Of a stretch of 62,156 nucleotides of DNA, positions 46,553 to 57,339 are shown in pieces. Position 1 is the stretch's first letter. The number at the start of each line of letters is the position of its first letter. The stretch covers positions 1 to 62,156 of the forward strand of contig WTXI01000218.1 of assembly GCA_022376515.1 (NCBI GenBank), read 5' to 3'. The notes beneath the pieces were generated by a model. The model did no database searches, was not told the DNA's origin, and was given only the letters and a program-made list of their open reading frames with translations. The DNA comes from Lactifluus volemus (lineage: Eukaryota; Basidiomycota; Agaricomycetes; Russulales; Russulaceae). A program made the translations under genes and the position numbers.

Positions 46553-47557
46553 ATGGCACAACCCTACCCGAACATGACACGGTCCGAGTCGTTCAAGTCT
46601 TCCCCACAGCGACAGCCAAGAGAAGCTCACGCAGTCGACGATCTTTCCACCCAGCTCGAAGAAGACGTCAGAGTATACAAGGCACGGCGTGGCGCAGTCG
46701 GAGTCTCGGCACGAGAGAACGACTTCTGGTCAACACTCAACCCGCTGAATCTAGGCGGGCGCATCAAGAAAGGTTTAAGCGCCGTCCTACAACCACCCAA
46801 CACCCCGACCGTCTCTCGACCTGGTTCTCCAGAGAGGGTACGCACGTCCGTGTTCGACGACCAACAAGCGTTCTCCCTGGTCGGTGCAAGCTTAGGCGCG
46901 CGACTTTGCCTGTCGCAAATGCCCGACGACGCGCCTCCGCAAACTGTCGTCTGGGCATGTCCAGAGCCCACGTGGGGCCAGTGGTCCTACCACTCCTTTG
47001 AATACTGCATCTCCGTTTTGACGGAGCCCGAGGCCCGCGCAGTGTACCTGTTCACCCCCTCACCCCTCCCGCCCGTATATCAGTGCACGTTGGACGGCGT
47101 ACTGCATCTCTGGCTCGTCATTCCTAGCAGTCCGAGTCGGAGCGTGGATGACGAGGGGACGATGCAACTGAGCGAGGGACAGCTGTGGGCAGCCATGGAG
47201 TTTTATGAGCGCGCACGAGCAGAAGCCACGACGGACGCCGGACAAGCCTTGCTCCTCGCGTGTGCAGATGGGCACGAAGTGGACGCCGTCGGACTCGCCG
47301 CGCTGCTGCTGGCGTGCCACTGCCGCAACTACAACTTGAACGGCGGGCCTCGACGCGACAAGCATAGTGTTAAGTACGAGGGGTCTGGTCCCGGGTACCG
47401 CGCATCGCAGCTCATTGATGACGACCCTGGCGTGTCGTACATCTGGAAGGGCTTGCTAATGTGGGAAGATGTGGAACGCGTGGAGGCGGTACTACATGCG
47501 GGCGTGTCGTACAAGATGATTTCGTGGGATAATGATTGTGAAGCGGAGGCGCTGTAG
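46553..47557 (+). CDS. Uncharacterised protein with phosphatase-like segment
   Basis: A single exon of 334 residues. The first ATG in frame with a translational context is at 46553; the frame is open upstream without an ATG, so a 5' exon is possible. The N-terminal 90 residues are polar and basic. The remainder has WACPEPTWGQWSYHSFEYC, a strand-rich central part and ALLLACADGHEVDAVGLAALLLACHCRNYN, laid out like the P-loop and following helix of dual-specificity phosphatases (HCxxGxxR), but with the catalytic arginine and His-Cys pair altered. If related, it is a pseudophosphatase. No confident family. Confidence 0.55.
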   Translation: MAQPYPNMTRSESFKSSPQRQPREAHAVDDLSTQLEEDVRVYKARRGAVGVSARENDFWSTLNPLNLGGRIKKGLSAVLQPPNTPTVSRPGSPERVRTSVFDDQQAFSLVGASLGARLCLSQMPDDAPPQTVVWACPEPTWGQWSYHSFEYCISVLTEPEARAVYLFTPSPLPPVYQCTLDGVLHLWLVIPSSPSRSVDDEGTMQLSEGQLWAAMEFYERARAEATTDAGQALLLACADGHEVDAVGLAALLLACHCRNYNLNGGPRRDKHSVKYEGSGPGYRASQLIDDDPGVSYIWKGLLMWEDVERVEAVLHAGVSYKMISWDNDCEAEAL

Positions 47558-48231
47558 ATCAGTGCGATGCGAGATGCTATGGGTGTTCATGCATATATTT
47601 AGTCTCTTCCATTAGTTTATTAGGAACACGAGAAGAATTTGCCAAAAACTCGGATGCGACTGTCATGTGCCAGTGGTCCTGCACTCTCTGGATCGCAAGC
47701 GCAAGGACTCTCCATGAAAGGTACAGATCTCTGTCAGGCATGTCAGAGGAAAGGGATTATGCGGACCTTGGCGCTTCCACTGTATCGATCCCGCGCGCTG
47801 GTATTGGGGTAGGAGTCCTTAATTCTGGCTGCGTGTGTACAGTAAGCGTCCTCTCTTCAACCAGAGCCTCTGGTGGGTATGTTGTCATGGACTAGCCCCG
47901 GAGTAAACGGAAGGAAGGCTTGGAACGATATACGAGGCGTGCGCGGAGATTGTTGACTTGAGAGGTAGCATCGTAGGGGTCAGCGATGTCCACCAGATAT
48001 TCGTCGTGCGTTGTGTTGATGCCGGAGACGTAGAAGTCCTAATCGTGGAATTGAGGAAGTACTCCGAGTCTTGTACAAATCATCCGCAATACTTTGAAGG
48101 AGGTTGCAAACTGAAAAATTCCATCACCAGACGAGCAACATAAATTTCTTCGAACTGAACCACAATACAATAATTTTTACAGATATTACGTACATTTCTG
48201 ACTCAAAGGACAAGGGGCCATGAACCATATT
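47558..48231. other. Convergent intergenic region
   Basis: 3' flanks of the phosphatase-like gene and the DAHP synthase gene. No gene or repeat identified. Confidence 0.5.
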
Positions 48232-50645
48232 TCATACGGTCACTTTCCCTCCAAGTTCAGAATACAGAACGTCCGTGGATGCCTTCTGGAGGGAACCACG
48301 TCGCTGATTCTTAAAATAGTTAGATACAAGGAAAGCGACATCTAGGAAGGGATCGTTTAAAGTGTGAGCAAAACCAGCACCCGACACGACTGAGGTGGCA
48401 ACCGGAATTGTAGAAACAGGAACTGACCGAGAGACTGCTCAAAATTCAAACGGGGATCACAGAAACTCTAAGAGAACCAAAAAGGTGGGTATGAGTAAGT
48501 GAAATGACCACACTCAAGTCCTACAAACCTGGTAGCGAAGGCCAAGCTGCTCTTCGCTAAGCTCCATGCTCCCGCCCAGGCACTCAGTCACGCTGTAGCC
48601 CTCCTCGTTGAGCTCACCTGTGAACTCTAGACTGACGCCGCCGAGCCGCGATCCACACTCGGTGTGGATGCGGAGGCATGAAGTTAGCTCCCTGATGATA
48701 GTACCGAAGTGGCGCGTCTTCAGGCCGGTCGATGATACAAGAGTGCTGAACGGTGCGCGTTATGGTTAACATTTCATGCGACATAGGTCGGGTTCAGCTT
48801 ATACTCACTTCCCATGCATCGGGTCGCAGACCCAGATGACAGGATGTCCGGATTTTTGAACAGCTTTAATATGATGTGCCAGGTATGAGTCGATCTGAAG
48901 GTCGTCGTGGATTAGTCCTTGGCACAGAGAAATATAAAAATAGAGTAGACCTTGTCAGCCCCGTAGCGGGTTATCAGGGTCACTCGTCCGCCATCATGGT
49001 TTGGATTAACAACTACAAGCCGGTTAGTGTCAACAATAACTGGACGGCAATGTTTGAGCAAAGTGCTAACTGTCGAGAAGAGAGACAAGCTCATCGACGG
49101 CCATGGAAGGCCCAACTTTGATACCGATCGGATTCCGGATTCCTCGGAAGTACTCGACATGTGCACCATCCAGCTGCCTAGTTCTGTCCCCCACCCAGAG
49201 GAAGTGCGCGGAGATATTATAGTATTTGTCAGGTGCTGGAGCTCCGAGCTCGCGAGAGGCTGTCGAATCGGGTATAGGGTACTTCCGTGTCATGGCTTCC
49301 TCGTAGTCGAGCAATAGTCCCTCATGACTAACGCAGGGGATGCGTCAACAACAGCCTCGCGATGAATAACACAAGGATACCTCGTAAACAGATCAGCCTC
49401 TCCAAGGACACCGCGGCCTCCACCCCGCTCGTAGCTCTGTGCCTCTCGGCCGGAGGCCAAGCCAATCGTCCGAGTAAAATCGAGAGCATCCGCAAGACCT
49501 TCAGAAATGGATGCGTATTCCGCTCTGTCCATGCATGTCAGCGCCGTAGAGCAAATGTATTCACCTATATTACCACCCACCTCAGAGATGGCGATCGCAC
49601 ATGAGATAATGACCAATCCCGCGGATGGTGCAGGGAACCGAATCCGGAGGTAAGGAGACCCCTGATGTGGTTTAGAGTTGCCGTGGAGTGAAAGTATGCG
49701 CTACATTGATTCAGGAGCCGTTCGACGAAGAGAAGTATCACCGAAGACTTACCTTAGTAATCTTTCGGGATCCGGCGTCCGCTCGTTGGGAGAATAGCTC
49801 ATGAAAGAGTTAGGAAGGAGTACACAGCCATACGCAGTTGCATTACCCGTTCACATTGTCGCCCCTATTGATAGTGGTTTTGAAAAAAAAGAACAGAAGA
49901 AATAGATGACAAGTGCTTACCGAAAGATCATGACCTCACGACCCCCAACATTTTCGGTTGCACTACTCCTTGGCTTAGCATACTGACCAGCAATACGACC
50001 GATGCGAACCTGTCAAGTATCAATAAGAGGGCCACTTGTTCAAAGCTGTGGCACTGAGAAGACTCACGACGGGAAGGCGGGCGCCCCAAATCAAAATGAG
50101 GGAAAATGATAGTATAAGCCCTACTTTGGCGGAAATATTTTCCTGCGTAGAGATAACGTGAAACGCCCGATCAGGTGAGACAATGTGCGGGATTAAACAA
50201 GAGGAACGAACCTGAGTACAAGCTTCGAAGCTCTCCGCACAATCACCAGCGTGCAGAAGAAAGGCCTCATTGTTTTGTACGAGACTCAACTGGTGACGAA
50301 GTCGTTCTACCTGAAGGTAAGAATTTGGAGATTAGCTCGAGTAAGCGTTGAGGAAAGGCGGTTCTGAATGCACCTCAGACGGAGTAACAAGGGGAGGCAA
50401 CGCCTTGATCTTGCTTAGGACTCTGCGAAAAAAAAAAATAGAATATCTGATGAATATTGAGGAATTCTTTCGTAGGTTGGTTTTCGAACCTGGCGAGATG
50501 GGCGTTGTCCGGATATTCGACGGCCTGGAAACTTTGAGGGTTGACAAGATGGCCTGATTCCAGAAATGGTCAAAACTAAGCGCACCTGGACGGCTTTTTT
50601 GCTTTTCCATGATGCCGGGCTCCAATCATCCGAGTCGGAGACCAT
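48232..50645 (-). CDS. Class II 3-deoxy-D-arabino-heptulosonate 7-phosphate synthase
   Basis: About 15 exons on the minus strand from ATG 50645 to TGA 48232, joined in phase to give roughly 500 residues. DAHP synthase condenses phosphoenolpyruvate and erythrose 4-phosphate, the first step of the shikimate pathway to aromatic amino acids. This is the class II (plant/actinobacterial-type) enzyme, not the Aro3/Aro4 class I type. Signatures: [18 protein letters not shown] with the metal-binding Cys, [84 protein letters not shown] with the metal-binding His, GVSLEFTGE with the Glu, and FCDPRLN with the Asp. All four metal ligands are present. Cytosolic by default; no transit peptide seen. Confidence 0.93.
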
Positions 50646-53212
50646 TTTCAAATTTGGTTATTTATGAGGTTGGTCTGGAGACGAAATTTTAATATTCAAG
50701 CTGGCTTGGATGTTGCGCTGTAACTTATAAATAACGGTTGAACCGCATGATAACGTCAGCAGGGGAGCATTGATGTAGAAAGCTCCACAAAGATATGGCC
50801 TGTCATTCATGTGTATATACTGTACATGACGCATGACTGCATTGACCGAGTCAACACATCTGGACAAGCTCTGAGATGGTAAGTTGAACCTACGCACAAC
50901 TTAACTTACCAGGTATCGAAGTCTACAGGTACTACTTGCCTCTAAACGAGCCTCGTCTATACCGAAGTACTCCATGGCCCTCTGAACCCTTCTTGGCATC
51001 TGAAACCTGAGGCCTGGGGCCTGAGGACCCAATCACTTCTTTCACAATCGTTTGGATATGCGGGAAGTGAGGCGATATGGGAGGCGTGCGTGGTCAATGA
51101 CCACATCCCGATGAAGCGTTCTGCATTGCATTTGCTCTGAACCCTGTACCGAGCAGGTCGGCCCACGGTACACGTCGTTTCTCCATTTCTCACAGACGCA
51201 ATAACTGCCACCTCAGGCTGACATCATTTACTCAGGGCAATGCTATATCTTCATTCCACTTCCCTCCCCACAGCTGGGACTGCCAGCTCCCATTTCTCGG
51301 CTCAAACGCTAGCTGATTGTTTTTAAAATCACTTCTTACGCGAGTCAAAAGGTGACGACACTCAATCGTCGTGAGACCATTAAACCAGAGGAATCCGGGG
51401 AAACAGACTTTCAAGACGTCAAATTGTTCATCGTGGTGCACTCAGCCTATCGCAGTCTATGGTAATAACCCTTTTCCTTTACGCGATCTTTCTATCTCCC
51501 TTAAATCATTTGATGTGAAACTGAACTCCTCGACTTGCACATACGAAATGAGACTTGAGTCACCTGACGTCCATGACGTAAATTCTTTATAAGGCCATAT
51601 TATAAAGCCCTTCCCACGGAACGTGACCTAGAGGATAGCACGAACAGACCTGTCACTGCCGGACTCGGAGGCAACATTGCATAGCGGCTGTCTGTATGGA
51701 AACCACCTCAATAGCCCTCTGATCTCAATGGGTCCATTTAATGTGTTAGGCTCCATTAATGACTGTGTCGTTTTCACTAGCATCCTCCCCTGAAGTTCCT
51801 AATGTACGTGTCGCATGTTCAGCTGATTTGCAATTTGGACACCATCCCGAACGAAGCCTGAAGTATAATTTCTAGCCACTTTGATGCTTCAATATTCAAT
51901 ACCATTTGGGATTATGTTCTACTGGCGTTCCCTGAGTTTCTACATTCATCTACCAGTCACATTCTCCGAATCAGTAACACCCTCCGTTCCAGCCCACCGC
52001 CCTCAATAGAGAGGAACAGAATCACGAGGAACATTTCAGCCACACGTATTGTCTTCCTTTTTTTTAAAGGTCATATTCTTTTGCTTCCCTGTGTTGCGCA
52101 CTCGTAACATCGTGCTGTTCGGGACCATACACGTTGTCAGTCTAAAATGGTGCAACGTGTTATACTTCATCGTGGTGGCATTTATTCTCTCTCGTATATA
52201 GTACGCTCCATTGGCCCACCTTGAAACTCCATGCCCTCATCGCCTCCTGAACACTTCGGACCAGACCACCCAATCGAACAATGTGGCTTGGCCCTCCGTG
52301 TGGTCTCTAAGCAAAGGGAGCTCGTACCTCGGGGTGTGCCGACGGTACTTAACCAAGAGAAGGGAGGCTGCATAGTTTTTGTCTCCTTCGTCACGTTACT
52401 CGAAGAGGTTGACCTGCGACTTGGAATGCTTTCTCGAGTGCTGATACTGCATAGGAATTTCGGTTGTTCATACTCAACGATGGCCCTTTTGACATCTGCG
52501 CGGATATCTCACATAGTGGCGAGTCCTTGGGAAAGTGGCTCATCGCCCACGAACCCAAAGCATGGCATCACATATGCTGTGATGCTCCCTTCGAATTTCA
52601 TGACACTTGCGGTATGAGACATCCCACATGCTGGTAATCCTCTATAGCGCAAGCCACAGCAGATCGCCAATCCAAAAAATTGGAACCGAGTACTATTGTG
52701 ATACGATTTCAACGCATTTCCAAAGCTACCGAAGGGCTGAATCAGAATGCTCTCGTTCCCATCAGAATGTCTCAACCACCTCCGAAGGATAGACCGGGTT
52801 ATGTGCCGTTCGTTCATTTTTTGCACTGAAACGCCTTTAGTGACTAGATTTTATGATTTTATGCAGGCCAAGCGATGAAATGATGCAAAGCAAGTTTGAG
52901 CCCGAAGGGGACAGCGATTTTCTGACCTTCGTTATCTCGTTCGACTCCCCGACTCCCCTGTCAATATTGCCTACACCACCGGTCCAATCTACATCAGTTC
53001 AAGAACGAGGTCCAGTATTCAGTTTACTTGCTAGATTCGCCCTGTATTAAGACATGCATTTCATCACTTGTAGCGTCAGCATCATTATCCTCAGAAAGTG
53101 GCTCTGAGTCTACAGGAAGCTCAGACGCCATTTCCCAGGTTTGTATTTTACCAACCCATTTGGATGAGCTGAGCTGAGCTGACCTCCGTTCGACGCCTGC
53201 CGCCCGTGCGTG
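50646..53212. other. Long intergenic region, no gene seen
   Basis: 2.6 kb with only short open frames lacking splice continuity or family resemblance. The first part should hold the DAHP synthase promoter. Confidence 0.45.
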
Positions 53213-53521
53213 ATGGGATCGCACCGAAAGATGTCAGACGACGAGCTTCAAGAAGCACTTATGGAACATAGAGTGTCCCGCCTCCTTCTCCCCGCACGGC
53301 TCACCCCCGGATTCAGGGGAAAACTCTTGGTGGAGGAGTTTTGCCACCGATATGAGTTGCCAGAGGATGTTACGTCCGTGCTGACGCAGATGAAGCTCAA
53401 GGACGCGCACAGTCTTAGTAAGGTGTACTTACACGAGCTGCGAGACCACAGACTGGCTCCTCGATCTATCGATATGTTGCGACTTGCTGTCATCAGGTTC
53501 TCGTCCGAGTCCGGGCCATGA
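53213..53521 (+). CDS. Small hypothetical protein
   Basis: A 102-residue frame starting at ATG 53213 with coding-like composition and predicted helices (SDDELQEALMEHRVSRLL, VTSVLTQMKLKDAHSLSKVY). No family recognised. It may be the last exon of a larger plus-strand gene, but no upstream exon could be linked. It ends 151 bp before the ABC transporter start. Confidence 0.4.
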   Translation: MGSHRKMSDDELQEALMEHRVSRLLLPARLTPGFRGKLLVEEFCHRYELPEDVTSVLTQMKLKDAHSLSKVYLHELRDHRLAPRSIDMLRLAVIRFSSESGP

Positions 53522-53672
53522 ATGGACGGCAGGTGATATGGCACATTATATTTTATGAGTCTCCATGTTTATTATGTTGTACTTTTTATATACAATTGGG
53601 GATCATGTACCGATTTGTCATCCACGCACATTCCGCCCGTCTTGACGTTGTGTCGTCGACAGTCACCCACTC

Positions 53673-56600
53673 ATGCTCGGGCTCAGGCTCAGGCTCAATT
53701 GCACTGCTCATAACTTTCGCGGCCTTGTCGCTGCTCGTGGGGCCGTATCTCGATATCCCCAACTCCAAACCCGACCCCAACTCCAACACCCCACGTTCCT
53801 TTCCCCAAACTCACAACACATCCGTTTCTTTTTCCGAAGCTCTGTCCCCTCCGCTCCTTCACCGTCCTCGCCTACACCTTCGGCACCTTCTTCCCCATTG
53901 TTTACACGTCCCTCCATCCTTTCTCGCCTTCTCTCCCCCCTCTCATCTAATCCCGATAGCACCCCACCCACTTCTACCTCTTTCCGCAAGATTGTCGCAC
54001 TTGCCCGGCCAGAACGTCGCCCTCTCCTAACAGCTATTGGTCTTTTGATTGTCTCTTCGTCTGTATCACTAAGCATCCCGTTCACGGTCGGAAAGCTGAT
54101 AGACTATTTCACGTCTCCGAGCCCGGTAGGTTGGTCACTGCTCCGTGCGGCGATATTCATTCGGGAGGGTCTATGTCTTATTCATCCCGATTCACAGACC
54201 ATCCCGTATGGCCTTTCACTCACTCAGGCGACCGCCGGTCTTCTCCTCGTGTTTACTATTGGTGGTGCTTGTAATGCGGGACGCGCTTTCCTTATTCGCA
54301 TGTCCGGTGCGTTTTGCGTCCTCTCTCATAAGCATAATTTTCATCTTCGGTTCAGGTCAGCGAATCGTTGCTCGTCTGCGTGAGCGGACTTACGCTGCCA
54401 CTCTTCGGCAGGAGGTCGAATTTGTGGAGCGTGGGGAAGGTGACGCCCTTAGTCGGTTAAGCGTAGACAGCAGCATCGTCGGAGAAAGGTTAATGGCCAC
54501 CCGCTGGCCTGTCCTGGTATACTGTTCAAACCTTGGCTGACCGGTGTCCAAAGTGTCACGCAGAACCTTTCGGATGGCCTCCGTGCTGTAGTGATGTCCT
54601 TTGCTGGCCGTATGCATCTCCACCTTGGTTTCTTGAGGTACATTCTGACCAGAGCGCTGTTAAGTTGGCGCAATGCTTTACATATCGTCACATCTTACAG
54701 TGCTCATGCTTGCCATTGTCCCTCCTATCTCGCTTGGTGCAGTCAGCATCGGTTTCGTTCTATATATATCGTATGTACTTATCGGACCTTTTTTCTCAGG
54801 TGTTCTATGGCCGGTACTTGAAGAAGCTATCTAATAAGACACAAGAAGCCCTCGGGGACATGACCAAAGTCAGAAGTTCGACCCTGTTGCTTGGAATCAA
54901 TTACTGATTAATGGCGTATAGGTCGCCCAGGAAGCGTTAGCTGCCCTCCGCTCGGTGCAAGTCTTCAACGCAGCCCCGTATGAAGAGAAGAAGTTCTCTG
55001 AGCGTGTTGGACGTGTCCTGGCACTTGCCCGGCGCGAATCAATTGCCAGTGGCATATTCTTTGGTAGTACTGGGTGGAGCGGCAATGTTGCGCTCTTGGC
55101 TTTGCTAGGCTATGGTTCGTAACCTTTGGACTTCCTGCTTCCGAACGGAGTGTCTTATTTCCTCACCTAGGAGGGTCTCTCGTAAGCCATGGACAGATAT
55201 CCGTAGGGGAACTCACCAGCTTGTTGATGTATACCGTCTACGTTGGCAGTGGTCTGCAAATGATAACGTGTGTTCTCCGTAATTCTCAGCTACAATCCCT
55301 TGGCTCACCCTCTCGGACATACGCTTCAGATCTTTTTTCGTAAGCCTTCATTTGACCCTCGCTTCCACGCCCGCGAACGGCACATCCTCAGACGTCTATA
55401 ATGCGTGGAATCGGCGCTGGAACGCGTATTTTCGAGCTTCTCGACAGAACGCCTGCCATTCAGCCTGGTGTGGGAGTGGTACTTGATCCAAAACGCTCGG
55501 GACCCCTTCGATTCGAGAATATTACATTCAGCTACCCCACCCGCCGTGGAGTGAATGTCCTCAAAATTTCAGTCTTGAGGTTAACGTTGGAGAGAATGTA
55601 GCAGTCGTGTACGTCTTTCCTTGCGCTTTGATTTCACATATCTAAAAAGAGGTTGCTCGTAACATCGGACCAGCGGGAAAAGTGGAGGTGGCAAGTCGTC
55701 GGTGCATTCCCTCCTCCTGAGGTACTACGACCCAGTGCTGGGTAAGGTTACGTATGATGGCCAAGGTGCGTCCTATCTTGGTGGTTTGGGGAGATGGTCC
55801 CGTCTGATCTCACATCGCAGACATTCGCGAATTCACACCAGAATCGTGGCGCAGCATCATCGGTGTTGTTCCCCAGGTACGTCGCCATTAAGGGCCAGTG
55901 GTACAAGGTTGCAGTCTAGTTGATGGTTCGCCCGGCTCGCAGGATCCCGTACTCTTTACAGGCACGATAGCGTCGAACATCGCCTACGGTGACGAGAACG
56001 CAACCAGGGAGGAGATTGAAGCTTCCGCCCGTGAGGCAAATTGTGAGTTCGTATGGGGTTTGCCTGACGGTTTCGACACACAGAGTGGGTAAACTCAAGC
56101 CAGTAATCCAGGGTGTCCCTTGCTAACTTGGCAACCAAACATCTTTCAGTCGGTCGTTTGAGTCTGAGTGGCGGCCAGCGCCAGCGCCTTGCCATCGCAC
56201 GCGCCCTACTCAAGAAACCTGCTATCTTGGCGCTTGACGAGGCTACCAGCTCCTTGGACGCATCTGCGGAACGCCGCGTGAGTGTACATTTTGCTTTGGC
56301 TACGGGAGTGGTTGTTCAGAGGGTGAATTGGTAGGTGAACGACGCCATTGACAAGATCCTTCGTTCACATCATACGACGTGTCTATTCGTCGCACACCGC
56401 CTCTCAACAATCGCGAGGGCAGAGCGGATAGTGGTGCTGGAGGGTGCGTTATCGATAATCTACTTCCCGAATGCTACTCATGTTTCTGGTACCCCCAGAT
56501 GGACATATCACGGAGACTGGAACCTACCATGACTTGTATGCGCCCGTTGCTGATCCTTTCTCCCGACCTGATTGGTTCACTTTGCACAGATCCAGCGCGA

Positions 56601-56778
56601 AAACTCGCGCTTCCGCATACTCATGGCCGCGCAATTGAACATGGAGGGGAATGAGAACGTGTCGGCGATAGCAGTACCGCCTGCCAATGCTCAACGCAAA
56701 GATGATATACATCGCCGAATCGGGCAGACAGACGAGCCGCAACACAACGAGAGTCTTGATACGAGGGCCGTGTCCTAA
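53673..56778 (+). CDS. Mitochondrial ABC half-transporter (Mdl1/ABCB10-like), with an apparent frameshift
   Basis: Multi-exon gene. The N-terminus is Ser/Pro/Arg-rich like a mitochondrial presequence, followed by a six-helix ABC transmembrane domain ([42 protein letters not shown]-like [47 protein letters not shown]). The ATPase domain has Walker [11 protein letters not shown]-loop [14 protein letters not shown], signature [17 protein letters not shown], Walker [15 protein letters not shown] and H-loop FVAHRLST. Yeast Mdl1 exports peptides from the matrix. Near 55563-55566 the frame breaks: VNVLK is followed by the expected [14 protein letters not shown] only after a 1-nt shift (one base seems missing in CTCAAAATTTCAG). 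It is either a real inactivating mutation or a sequence error; the rest is well conserved. C-terminal ~60 residues are polar. Confidence 0.8.
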
Positions 56779-57339
56779 TCCGTGCGAAGAAGCTACTTCC
56801 CCACCGCTGATAGGCGTGGTTTCCCCACTGGCCGTCCGTGCGCGCAGTACTAGATTACGCCACTATCCGCCCCCATTCATGGTCACTCCCACATCTAGAG
56901 CGGTGGGTGATGCAGATGGATGGGACGCCCGTCCCTTCATGAACGCTTGCATGACTGACACCTAGACATAGATGTATGTAACCTAGAGTATATAACACCA
57001 CACCGATCCGATAATAGACTTACTCTACTGGCACTGCGTTGACAACACCAAACGTTCGAGTCCGAGCTCTTTCTCCATTATCAGAATGACATTTGGATAA
57101 GTGCGGTGTGATGGCACTGGCAGTTTCCCTGGATGCGCCTGGCACAACGAGTACTTGCGTGGCCACTGGCAGGTCATGATGCTAAACAGAAGTTCGGAAG
57201 GATAGGAAGGCTATCGTAAGATTAGCGCCTGAAGTTCACACAAAATATCAACACGACGTCTTCGAGCCCACAAATGCAAGCTGGAAATGCAAGCTGGACT
57301 TCACGGATCTATTTATACTCCCAGGATATACCAACACAT
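56779..57339. other. Convergent intergenic region
   Basis: 3' flanks of the ABC transporter and alpha/beta hydrolase genes. No gene or structured RNA seen. Confidence 0.5.

Noticed and set aside
53024..53224. Minus-strand frame MASELPVDSEPLSEDNDADATSDE
   Set aside because: Plausible composition, but only ~35 residues from the ATG and no partner exon; overlaps the start region of the better-supported plus-strand small protein.
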